Below, one piece after another: positions 15,534 through 22,336 of a stretch of DNA of 22,336 bases (its first letter is position 1; the number at the start of each line of letters is the position of its first letter). The stretch is from Planctomycetia bacterium (GTDB lineage Bacteria > Planctomycetota > UBA1135 > GCA-002686595): NCBI GenBank assembly GCA_005778045.1, contig SXKQ01000010.1, positions 1 to 22,336 on the forward strand, read 5' to 3'. The notes beneath the pieces were generated by a model. It saw nothing but the letters and a program-made list of their open reading frames with translations, had not been told where the DNA came from and made no database searches. A program made the translations under genes and the position numbers.

Positions 15534-16557
15534 GCGCCTGCGCGTCGCGGTCTTGGGGGTCGGCCATCTCGGCACGTTCCACGCGCGCATTCTCGCGCAG
15601 CGTACGGACGTCGAGCTCGCGGCCGTGATCGACGCGAGTGCCGAGCGTGCGCAGATGATCGGTGCGGAACTCGGGGTCGAGTCGCGCACGCTCGCGGGGC
15701 GCGGCCCGGCCGACGTGCTCGCGGCCTTGCCGCAGGGAACGCGCGCGGTCGTGATAGCGGTCCCGACCGTAGCGCACGCGCAGGTGGCCGTGCCGCTCCT
15801 CGAGCGTGGCGTCGCGTGCCTCGTCGAGAAGCCGCTCGCGCACGACCTCGACTCGGCGCGCGCGATCCTCGCCGCGGCGGAGCGCGGTCGTGCGACGCTG
15901 ACCGTGGGGCACGTCGAGCGCTTCCAGCCCGGGATGCGCAAGGTACGCGAGCTCGGCATCGTGCCGCGCTTCATCGAATGCCAGAGGCTCGCGCCCTTCA
16001 GCTTCCGCTCGACCGACATCGGGGTCGTCCACGACCTGATGATCCACGACCTCGACCTCGTGCGATACCTCGTGGGCTCCCCGGTCGCGAGCGTCGACTG
16101 CGCCGGCGGGGCGATCCTCACCGACCACGAGGACATGGCGAGCGTGCGCGTGGTGTTCGAGAACGGCGCGCGCGCCAACATCACGGCCAGTCGGGCCTCG
16201 CTGCAGCCGGTGCGCCGCCTGCGCCTGTTCTCGTCCTCCGCCTACGTCAGCCTCGACCTTCACAAGAACTACGGACTCGTCGTCAAGAAGGGACCGCGCT
16301 GGGTCGAAGGGCGCAGTGCGCTTTCGAACCTGACCCCGGAGGAGATCGCGGCCCGCACGGACCTCGTGTCGAGCGGCATGCTCGAGATGATGGAACTTGA
16401 CCTCTCGGGGCACGATCGCCCGCTGCAGGCCGAGCTCGACAGCTTCCTGTCGGCGGTGCGCAGCGGCACGGCGCCCGAGGTGAGTGGCGAGGACGGCTAC
16501 CGGGCGCTCGAGCTTGCCGAGCGCATCGCGGCGGAAATCCGGGCTCAGGCTTGGTAG
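15520..16557 (+). CDS. Gfo/Idh/MocA oxidoreductase, possible UDP-GlcNAc 3-dehydrogenase (GnnA-like)
   Basis: 345 residues. The N-terminal Rossmann fold has VAVLGVGHLGTFHA (9-22), and the family signature VEKPLA is at 102-107 (Glu103-Lys104-Pro105). The VGHVERFQP segment (129-137) and VVHDLMIHDLDLVRYL (169-184) form the substrate side. It should use NAD(P) on a sugar substrate. Its start lies inside lpxA and ileS begins 13 bases after it. In Acidithiobacillus ferrooxidans a Gfo/Idh enzyme next to lpxA, GnnA, oxidises the 3'' position of UDP-GlcNAc; its aminotransferase partner GnnB is not present here. The GnnA role is inferred from position and family only. ATG at 15520 is preferred to the GTG at 15511; neither has a strong ribosome site. 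Confidence 0.82.
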   Translation: MPPAERLRVAVLGVGHLGTFHARILAQRTDVELAAVIDASAERAQMIGAELGVESRTLAGRGPADVLAALPQGTRAVVIAVPTVAHAQVAVPLLERGVACLVEKPLAHDLDSARAILAAAERGRATLTVGHVERFQPGMRKVRELGIVPRFIECQRLAPFSFRSTDIGVVHDLMIHDLDLVRYLVGSPVASVDCAGGAILTDHEDMASVRVVFENGARANITASRASLQPVRRLRLFSSSAYVSLDLHKNYGLVVKKGPRWVEGRSALSNLTPEEIAARTDLVSSGMLEMMELDLSGHDRPLQAELDSFLSAVRSGTAPEVSGEDGYRALELAERIAAEIRAQAW

Positions 16558-16570
16558 AACGCTCGCTCCT

Positions 16571-19500
16571 ATGAGCGAGACCCACGACGCCTCGACCGCC
16601 CGTTTCGCGCCTTTCCCGAGCGACTACTCCAGCGCGCCGTCCGCGGCCGAGGAGAGCGTGCTCGAGCTGTGGCGGGGCGAGGGCACCTTCGCCGCCGTGC
16701 AGGCCGCGCGCGCGCAGGGCGAGGGGTTCGTTTTCTGGGAAGGCCCTCCGACCGCGAACGGCAAGCCCGGCATCCACCACGTGCTCGCTCGCACGCTCAA
16801 GGACAGCGTGTGCCGCTGGCAGTCGATGCTCGGCAAGCGCATCGAGCGCAAGGCGGGCTGGGACACGCACGGACTGCCGGTCGAGCTCGAGGTCGAGAAG
16901 CGGCTCGCGATCAGCGGCAAGCCGCAAATCGAGCAGTACGGCGTCGGCGCGTTCAACGTGAAGTGCCGCGAGTCCGTCTGGACTTACAAGCAGGACTGGG
17001 AGCGCCTGAGCGAGCGCATCGGCTACTGGCTCGACTACAGCCAGCCGTACGTCACCTACGACGAGACCTTCGTCGACTCGATCTGGCACATTCTCGCGCG
17101 CATGCACGCGCGCGGGCTCGTGTACCGCGGCAAGAAGGTGCTGCCGTTCTGCGGCCGCTGCGGCACGGGCCTCTCGTCGCACGAGCTCGGCCAGCCGGGA
17201 GTCTACAAAGACATCCCCGACCCGAGCGTGTACGTGCGCTTCGTGCTCGCCAGCGAGCAGGGGCTTGAGCGCGAGAGCCTGCTCGCCTGGACCACGACGC
17301 CGTGGACGCTGCCGTCGAACATCGCGCTCGCCGTGCATCCTGAACGCGAGTACGTGCGTGCCCGCGTCGCGCTGCCCGTGCCAAAGGGGGTCGAAAAGGG
17401 CTCGGCAGGCCACGAGATCCTGTGGGTCGTCGCGGAGCGCGCGAAGGGCGTGCTCGGCGAGTTCACCGAACTCGGTCGCAAGCTCGGCCGCGAGCTAGCG
17501 GGTACGCAGTATCGACCCGTGTTCGACGTGACCGTGCCCGAGGTCGACCCTGGCGCATGGACTCCCGATCGCGCGGGCTCGTACCGCGTGTACACCGCCG
17601 AGTACGTGACGGTCGAGGACGGCACGGGCATCGTGCATCAGGCGCCGAGCTACGGCGCCGACGACTGGGAAGTTGCGCGCAAGCATCGGCTCGTCGTGAA
17701 GCAGGCCGTGGGTTCCGAAGGGCGCCTTGTGTGCGACATCGCGGGCGTGCCGGAGGCCGCCAAGTTCGGCCCCGCTGCGAAGGGTGTGTTCTTCAAGGAC
17801 GCCGACAAGGCGCTCGTGAAGGACCTGAAGAACCGCGGGCTCATGTACCGCGACGCCGAGGAGACGCACAGCTATCCGCATTGCTGGCGCTGCAACACGG
17901 CACTGTTCTATTTCGCGGCGCCGGCCTGGTTCCTGCGCACCACGGCGCTCAAGCAGCGCATGATCGAGCACAACCGCCGCATTCGCTGGATTCCCGGCGA
18001 GGTCGGGAGCGCGCGCTTTGGCGAGTGGCTCGAGAACAACATCGACTGGAACATCTCGCGCGACCGCTACTGGGGCACGCCGCTGCCGTTCTGGGTCTGT
18101 TCCGACTGCGATCACGAGGTCTCCGTCGGCGGGCGCGAGGAACTGCGCCAACGCGCAGGCAAGCTGCCCGACGGATTCGACCTGCACAAGCCGACGGTCG
18201 ATGCGGTGACGCTGCCTTGCGAGCGCTGCGGCGGCACGATGAAGCGCACGAACGCGGTGCTCGACTGCTGGTTCGACTCCGGTGCGATGCCGTACGCCCA
18301 GCACGGCTGGCCGCACGTGCCCGGCAGCGAGCAGAAGCTTCGCGACCAGTTCCCCGCGAGCTTCATCTGCGAGGGCCTCGACCAGACGCGCGGCTGGTTC
18401 TATACGCTGCACGCGATCGGCGCGTTCATGACGCAGGAGTTCCCGGAACTCGGCGACACGCCCGCGTATCGCACCTGCCTCGTCATCGGCCTCATCCTCG
18501 ACAAGGATGGAGTCAAGATGTCGAAGCGCCTCGGGAACATCGTCAACCCGTGGGACGCGATCGCGAAGCACGGCGTTGACGCTGTGCGCTGGTACCTCGT
18601 CGCTAGCGCCGCGCCATCGCTTCCCAAGCGCTTCGACCCCGAGGCGCTGGCCGAGGTGCAGCGCGGCTTCTTCGGTACGCTCGCCAACTCCTACCGCTTC
18701 TTCCAAGAGTATGCGCGCATCGATCGCTTCGACCCGGCGGACGCGCGCATTCCTGCGCCGCACGCGCGTCCCGAGATCGATCGCTGGCTTGTCTCGCGCA
18801 CGCAGTCGCTCGTAGCGGATGTGCGCCGTCGCTTCACCGACTTCGACCTCGCCGGTGGTGCGCGCGCGATCGAGACCTTCGTCGTCGACGAGCTCTCCAA
18901 CTGGTACATCCGCCGCAACCGCCGGCGCTTCTGGAAGGGGGAGACCGGGGCCGACAAGCTGGCGGCCTTCGCCACGCTTCATGAGGCCCTCCGCTCCGTG
19001 GCGCTGCTGATCGCTCCTCTGGCTCCGTTCACCGCGGAGCTGCTGTGGCGTCGGCTCGAACCCCGGCGCGGCTCGGTGCACGCCCAGCTTGCCCCGACCG
19101 CGGACGAGCGCGCGCTCGCGCCGGCTCTGGAGCAGGGCATGGAGGTCGTGCAGCGACTGGTCGTCATGGGGCGGGCGCTGCGCGAGAAGGCGGGCCAGAA
19201 GGTGCGCCAGCCCCTGCGCGCGCTGCATGTTCGCTCGAGCGACACCGCGGCACTCGAGCTCCTGCGCTCGCGTTTCGCGAGCGAACTCGTGCTCGACGAG
19301 CTCAACGTCAAGGGCTGGGGCTCGCTCGACGCGGACGATGGCCAGTTGTGCAGGCTCTCGGCGAAAGCCAACTTCCGCACCCTCGGCAAGCGTCTCGGCG
19401 GGCGCAGGAAGGCCGTGGCGACGAAGATCGAGGCCCTCGAAGCCTCGAGCCTTGCGGTCCTGCGCGGTGGGGGCACGGTGGCGCTCGAGCTCGACGGCGA

Positions 19501-19885
19501 GCGCATCGAGGTGACTCCCGAGGACGTGCTCGTCTCCGTGCAGAGCACGGCGACCTTCGATGTCGAGACCGACGGGCGCTTCGTCGCGTGGCTCGACCTC
19601 GAGCTCGACGCCGCCCTGATCGCCGAAGGTCTGGCCCGCGAGGCGGTGAACCGGGTCAACACGCTGCGCAAGGAGTCCGGCCTGGCGGTGGAAGACCGGA
19701 TCGTCCTCGAGTTCGCGCCCGAAGGTGCGGAGCTCGCGGCAGCCCTGCGTGAGCACGAGGCGTTCCTCGCAGGAGAGACTCTGGCCACGCGCGTGGTGCA
19801 CCTCCCGGCGGGCTCGCTGGCCGACAGCCCTTCGTGGGACCTCGGCCACGGTCAGCTCCTGCGCGCCCGCATCGCGCGCGCTTGA
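16571..19885 (+). CDS. ileS: Isoleucyl-tRNA synthetase, type 2 (long form)
   Basis: Charges tRNA-Ile. The 1104-residue protein resembles the type-2 IleRS by length, by RKAGWDTHGLPVELEVEKRL, and by the C-terminus ALIAEGLAREAVNRVNTLRKESGL; there is no C-terminal zinc finger. The class I HIGH motif is altered: GIHH at 67-70 (16769-16780) in PTANGKPGIHHVLART. KMSKR is intact at 649-653. The CP1 editing domain includes the TTPWTLPSN segment, and Cys pairs occur in FCGRCG, HCWRCN, VCSDC and CERCGG. The anticodon-binding domain begins around WYIRRNRRRFWKG. The ATG at 16571 is 13 bases after the oxidoreductase stop, so the two are probably co-transcribed; an in-frame extension to 16484 lies inside the upstream gene. 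Confidence 0.95.
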   Translation: MSETHDASTARFAPFPSDYSSAPSAAEESVLELWRGEGTFAAVQAARAQGEGFVFWEGPPTANGKPGIHHVLARTLKDSVCRWQSMLGKRIERKAGWDTHGLPVELEVEKRLAISGKPQIEQYGVGAFNVKCRESVWTYKQDWERLSERIGYWLDYSQPYVTYDETFVDSIWHILARMHARGLVYRGKKVLPFCGRCGTGLSSHELGQPGVYKDIPDPSVYVRFVLASEQGLERESLLAWTTTPWTLPSNIALAVHPEREYVRARVALPVPKGVEKGSAGHEILWVVAERAKGVLGEFTELGRKLGRELAGTQYRPVFDVTVPEVDPGAWTPDRAGSYRVYTAEYVTVEDGTGIVHQAPSYGADDWEVARKHRLVVKQAVGSEGRLVCDIAGVPEAAKFGPAAKGVFFKDADKALVKDLKNRGLMYRDAEETHSYPHCWRCNTALFYFAAPAWFLRTTALKQRMIEHNRRIRWIPGEVGSARFGEWLENNIDWNISRDRYWGTPLPFWVCSDCDHEVSVGGREELRQRAGKLPDGFDLHKPTVDAVTLPCERCGGTMKRTNAVLDCWFDSGAMPYAQHGWPHVPGSEQKLRDQFPASFICEGLDQTRGWFYTLHAIGAFMTQEFPELGDTPAYRTCLVIGLILDKDGVKMSKRLGNIVNPWDAIAKHGVDAVRWYLVASAAPSLPKRFDPEALAEVQRGFFGTLANSYRFFQEYARIDRFDPADARIPAPHARPEIDRWLVSRTQSLVADVRRRFTDFDLAGGARAIETFVVDELSNWYIRRNRRRFWKGETGADKLAAFATLHEALRSVALLIAPLAPFTAELLWRRLEPRRGSVHAQLAPTADERALAPALEQGMEVVQRLVVMGRALREKAGQKVRQPLRALHVRSSDTAALELLRSRFASELVLDELNVKGWGSLDADDGQLCRLSAKANFRTLGKRLGGRRKAVATKIEALEASSLAVLRGGGTVALELDGERIEVTPEDVLVSVQSTATFDVETDGRFVAWLDLELDAALIAEGLAREAVNRVNTLRKESGLAVEDRIVLEFAPEGAELAAALREHEAFLAGETLATRVVHLPAGSLADSPSWDLGHGQLLRARIARA

Positions 19886-19891
19886 TCGCCG

Positions 19892-19920
19892 TTGCTGCCG
19901 CAGGCAAGCGGTGCTAGAAG
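19892..19920 (+). promoter_or_regulatory. Possible promoter of the L,D-transpeptidase leader
   Basis: TTGCTG (19892-19897), a 17-base spacer and TAGAAG (19915-19920), preceded by TGC as in an extended -10. It begins a few bases after the ileS stop. The -35 is weak (3 of 6) and the -10 moderate (4 of 6). If used, transcription would start near 19927 and leave a leader of about 265 bases before the L,D-transpeptidase gene. Confidence 0.35.
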
Positions 19921-19986
19921 GTTCTTGGGGATAACCCTGGCGAGCTCGTGACCCGGACACACCCCCGGACCGAACTCGCATCTAAC

Positions 19987-20161
19987 GGGTCCCAACGCGA
20001 TCGCCCGGCATTGTCCGGGCATGTGGGACCCCCCTGAACCTGCGCAAGGTTCCGGATATCAGAGCCGGCACGGCATCGCCGGGGCTCCCCGATCCTCCTC
20101 CTGCCGGGGGAGCTACCCGCGCGAGGGGCGCGGGGGCACCCTAGGCCCCTCTTGCCCCCGC
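19987..20161 (+). other. Stem-loop-rich leader or non-coding RNA upstream of the L,D-transpeptidase
   Basis: The 306-base gap between ileS and the next gene holds no credible reading frame but four consecutive hairpins. First, GGGTCCCA (19987-19994) pairs with TGGGACCC (20024-20031), enclosing GCCCGG (20003-20008) with CCGGGC (20015-20020). Second, GAACCT (20036-20041) pairs with AGGTTC (20047-20052). Third, GAGCCGGC (20062-20069) pairs with GCC (20078-20080) and GGCTC (20083-20087). Fourth, GCGGGGGCA (20130-20138) pairs with TGCCCCCGC (20153-20161). The first may act as the ileS terminator. The rest could be a structured leader. I do not recognise a known riboswitch, RNase P, SRP, 6S or tmRNA signature. 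Confidence 0.45.
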
Positions 20162-20191
20162 TCCCGGCCGCGTTGCGCGCGGCGCTCTCCC

Positions 20192-21214
20192 ATGTCCCAC
20201 CGCTCTGCGCCCTGTGCGCCCGTGGTCTTGGCTTCGCTCCTGCTGCTCGGTTCCTGTGGGTCAGAGGCCGCGGCAGGGGACGGGGGAGGCGAGGACGGCG
20301 GTTTCCTGCGTTTTGAGGCTTCGGACGGCACCGCAGGCGAGGCGGTCCCGCCGGACCGCAACGGCGCAGCGCCGGCGGAGCCCGCAGCGGGCGCGGAGGC
20401 GGCCCCGCAGCTCAACGCCGAGGCCGCTGGAGGTGGCATGACGCCCGCGACGGCCTCCGAGGAGGCCGCGCTCGAACTGCGTGCGAGCGAGCAGCTCGCG
20501 TCTCAGGCCTACGCCGAGGCGTCCGCGACGCTCTCGCGCCTGATGCTCGGACACGTTGCGGCCGGGCGGGACGACCGAGATGCGCTCGCCCGCTGGGCGG
20601 CGCTGCTCACCGCCGCCCAATCCGAACACCGATGGAACCCCAAGGGTGGCTGGCCCGCCGCGGACGTCGGCGTGCAGTCGGGCGACAGCCTGATCGCGAT
20701 CCGCAAGCGCACGCTTGAGGGTCGCCCGGGGCTGCTGCTTTGCACGGGCGAGATCGTGCGCGCCAACCGGCTTTCAAGCTCCACCGCGATCCGGCCCGGG
20801 GCGCTCCTGCGTGTTCCGACCCAGACGCCCTCGATGCGCGTCGACTTGAGCGCGATGTGGGCCTTCTACTGCTTCGGCGAGGAAGTCGCGGCCGCGTGGC
20901 AAGTGGGTGTCGGGCGCGAGGGCAACGAGACGCGACCCGGCTCCTACACCATCGGAAACAAGCAGGAAAACCCCATGTGGAGCCCGGCGGGCCGCGAACC
21001 CGTTCCGTTCGGCGATCCGCAGAACCCACTCGGTACACGCTGGCTGGCGTGGAACCTCGAAGGCCGCGGAACGTCGCTTGGATTCCACGGCACCAACGAC
21101 CCCACCAGCGTGGGCCAGCGCATCAGCGACGGGTGCATTCGCATGCGCAACGAGGATGTGGAACAGCTGTTCGAGATCCTGCCCGTCGGCGCCGAAGTGC
21201 GCGTCGAGCCGTAG
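20192..21214 (+). CDS. L,D-transpeptidase (YkuD) lipoprotein with LysM-like domain
   Basis: 340 residues. A lipoprotein signal peptide ends in the lipobox LGSC (Cys22), so the mature protein is lipid-anchored. A low-complexity Gly/Ala/Glu linker (23-90) and a helical stretch (about 88-145) follow. A LysM-like region (VQSGDSLIAIRKRT ... IRPGALLRVPT, 161-210) should bind peptidoglycan. The YkuD domain (215-340) shows the catalytic signature HG (299-300) followed by SDGCIRM (312-318), with nucleophile Cys315. Such enzymes make 3-3 peptide cross-links or attach proteins to peptidoglycan. The ATG at 20192 is chosen because it starts the signal peptide; the open frame to 20021 runs through the hairpin region. 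It stands alone, between ileS and the rRNA operon. Confidence 0.9.
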   Translation: MSHRSAPCAPVVLASLLLLGSCGSEAAAGDGGGEDGGFLRFEASDGTAGEAVPPDRNGAAPAEPAAGAEAAPQLNAEAAGGGMTPATASEEAALELRASEQLASQAYAEASATLSRLMLGHVAAGRDDRDALARWAALLTAAQSEHRWNPKGGWPAADVGVQSGDSLIAIRKRTLEGRPGLLLCTGEIVRANRLSSSTAIRPGALLRVPTQTPSMRVDLSAMWAFYCFGEEVAAAWQVGVGREGNETRPGSYTIGNKQENPMWSPAGREPVPFGDPQNPLGTRWLAWNLEGRGTSLGFHGTNDPTSVGQRISDGCIRMRNEDVEQLFEILPVGAEVRVEP

Positions 21215-21226
21215 GCCGAACCACGT

Positions 21227-21244
21227 CGCCGAGCTCGATCGGCG
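21227..21244 (+). terminator. Hairpin after the L,D-transpeptidase gene
   Basis: CGCCGA (21227-21232) pairs with TCGGCG (21239-21244) over a six-base loop, 12 bases past the stop. No T run follows. Confidence 0.4.
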
Positions 21245-21838
21245 CAAGTGGGCAGCGACAGACACGGGCATGGGCCCAGTTGCCGCTCCGCAATCCGCGC
21301 CGGAAAAACCGTGAAAACCACCGCGCGCGCCAGCGTGGAGTGGTCTGACGTGCGGCCGCGCACGTGGCGCGCTGCGGGACCCGAGCCCGCGCGGATGCGG
21401 CACCCACCACCTCGCCGGTGCCGGTCGGCGGCCCCGGCGCGGACCTTGCGGTCGCTGTGCTTTTGGTCCGTGGGCGATCGCCGTCGGCAGTGCCACCGAT
21501 GGGTTCACCGAGCGTCGGATGATCGACGCGGGACACGGCCGCAACGCCCTTGCGCCTCTCGCCATGGCCAGCGAGAACGGGCGAAAAGCGCGGCAAAACA
21601 GCCCAACACGCACCCGAAGCCAGTACGGGCCTCCGTCCCGGAGAGGCCCTGCCCGTGGGCTGCCCGACGAATACCGGCCAGCGCGTCCGGGCGAACGAAG
21701 CAAGCCACGGCCTCATGTCACGTACCCAAAGCAGCCGAAACACACTCCCCAGCCTGTCCCGGCGCGGCCAGCCATCGAAAAACGGGGCTCATAAACCCTT
21801 GTCGGGCAGGCGCTTACAGCCGACGCACGGGGCAGGAA
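21245..21838. other. Gene-free stretch upstream of the rRNA promoter
   Basis: About 600 bases with open frames but no recognisable protein: the translations are Arg/Pro/Ser-rich and no frame has a credible start or ribosome site. Two local inverted repeats are visible: CGGACC (21440-21445) with GGTCCG (21465-21470), and GGGCCTCCG (21627-21635) with CGGAG plus GCCC (21639-21649, two bases bulged). From about 21570 onward the sequence becomes richer in A than the coding regions. No tRNA could be folded by eye. It may be the regulatory upstream region of the rRNA operon or eroded sequence. Confidence 0.4.
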
Positions 21839-21858
21839 GGCGAAAAAACGCCAGAACG

Positions 21859-21886
21859 TTGACATCAGACTTTCCGCGCCTATTCT
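21859..21886 (+). promoter_or_regulatory. rRNA operon promoter
   Basis: A perfect -35 TTGACA (21859-21864), a 16-base spacer and TATTCT (21881-21886). An A run (21843-21848), flanked by GGCG and CGCC, lies just upstream where an UP element would sit. The start point would be near 21893, giving a leader of about 200 bases before 16S. This is the best promoter match in the window. Confidence 0.7.
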
Positions 21887-21978
21887 CTCCCTCCCGCAAC
21901 GACGACCGCAAGCGCGTTCGACGGAGCGGAAACGGGGGCCTCGAGCCCCTGACGGCGGGTCCCTCCGGGGAACCGACG

Positions 21979-22005
21979 GCTCTTTGAAAACAAGGGTGAC
22001 CCTTG
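21979..22005 (+). promoter_or_regulatory. rRNA leader boxA antitermination site and adjacent hairpin
   Basis: GCTCTTTGAAA at 21979-21989 matches the boxA core of bacterial rRNA leaders (TGCTCTTTAACA in E. coli), the loading site for NusB/S10. Directly after it CAAGGG (21991-21996) pairs with CCCTTG (22000-22005) over the loop TGA. Upstream, GGGGC (21935-21939) and GCCCC (21945-21949) form another small hairpin in the leader. Confidence 0.65.
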
Positions 22006-22093
22006 AAACTCGTGCGAGCATGAGCCTCGACGGTGCCGGCTACGTGCCTGGCGCCTCGGGCTCCTGATTCCAAATAAGCCATATCAAAAACTT

Positions 22094-22336
<243 letters not shown>

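Noticed and set aside
17495..19981. Open frame of 828 codons opposite ileS
   Set aside because: Mirror frame of a well-supported gene; no motifs and no ribosome site.
19920..20052. Possible tRNA or tmRNA in the ileS downstream gap
   Set aside because: No T-arm with the TTCNANNC loop, no acceptor stem of seven pairs and no tmRNA end sequences could be found.
20021..20191. N-terminal extension of the L,D-transpeptidase
   Set aside because: It would bury the lipoprotein signal peptide inside the protein and runs through the hairpin array.
21248..21987. Open frames of 204 and 145 codons before the 16S gene
   Set aside because: Low-complexity Arg/Pro/Ser-rich translations; one runs through the rRNA promoter. 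No start site or homology evident.

Overview
The window reads as chromosomal DNA of a G+C-rich planctomycete. The main evidence is the 16S rRNA gene that begins near 22094. Its 5' part has the bacterial 5' signature followed by 'GTGGATTAGGCATGCAAGTCG', a planctomycete-style sequence. A diderm envelope is supported by BamA, LpxA, LpxC, LpxD, FabZ and a lipoprotein. The exact class or order cannot be fixed from 243 bases of rRNA.

Layout. Positions 13-2766 (minus strand) hold a small AAA_28-type ATPase followed by a membrane histidine kinase of the NarL/HisKA_3 type. From about 2934 everything runs on the plus strand. A glmU-prs-rplY group has its own sigma70-like promoter. pth follows with its own promoter, then rpsF, rpsR, rplI, dnaB and bamA. 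The order glmU-prs-rplY(ctc)-pth and the order rpsF-rpsR-rplI-dnaB are both old, widely conserved arrangements; here they are joined end to end. bamA starts 17 bases after dnaB. Next comes a lipid A block: lpxD, an lpxC-fabZ fusion, lpxA and a Gfo/Idh/MocA oxidoreductase, with overlapping or nearly touching genes. An ileS of the long type-2 form follows 13 bases later. A stem-loop-rich stretch of about 300 bases leads into an L,D-transpeptidase lipoprotein gene. Then come about 600 bases without a recognisable gene, a strong rRNA promoter with a boxA leader, and the truncated start of 16S rRNA.

How the genes work together. Most are growth-linked housekeeping genes: PRPP and UDP-GlcNAc supply, ribosomal proteins, peptidyl-tRNA recycling, isoleucyl-tRNA synthesis and replication. 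They are joined to outer-membrane construction. GlmU makes the UDP-GlcNAc that LpxA, LpxC and LpxD turn into lipid A precursor, and BamA inserts outer-membrane proteins.

I did not find an obviously new multi-gene system, mobile element, CRISPR array or tRNA. The best leads are: (1) an IleRS with the altered class I signature GIHH in place of HxGH, a form linked to mupirocin hyper-resistance; (2) a strongly structured, promoter-preceded leader at about 19920-20191; (3) a GnnA-like oxidoreductase beside an LpxA that has Asn where E. coli has His160; (4) a BamA that appears to lack the terminal aromatic residue of the beta-signal. Four genes use non-ATG starts (GTG for the ATPase, pth and bamA; TTG for rpsF).
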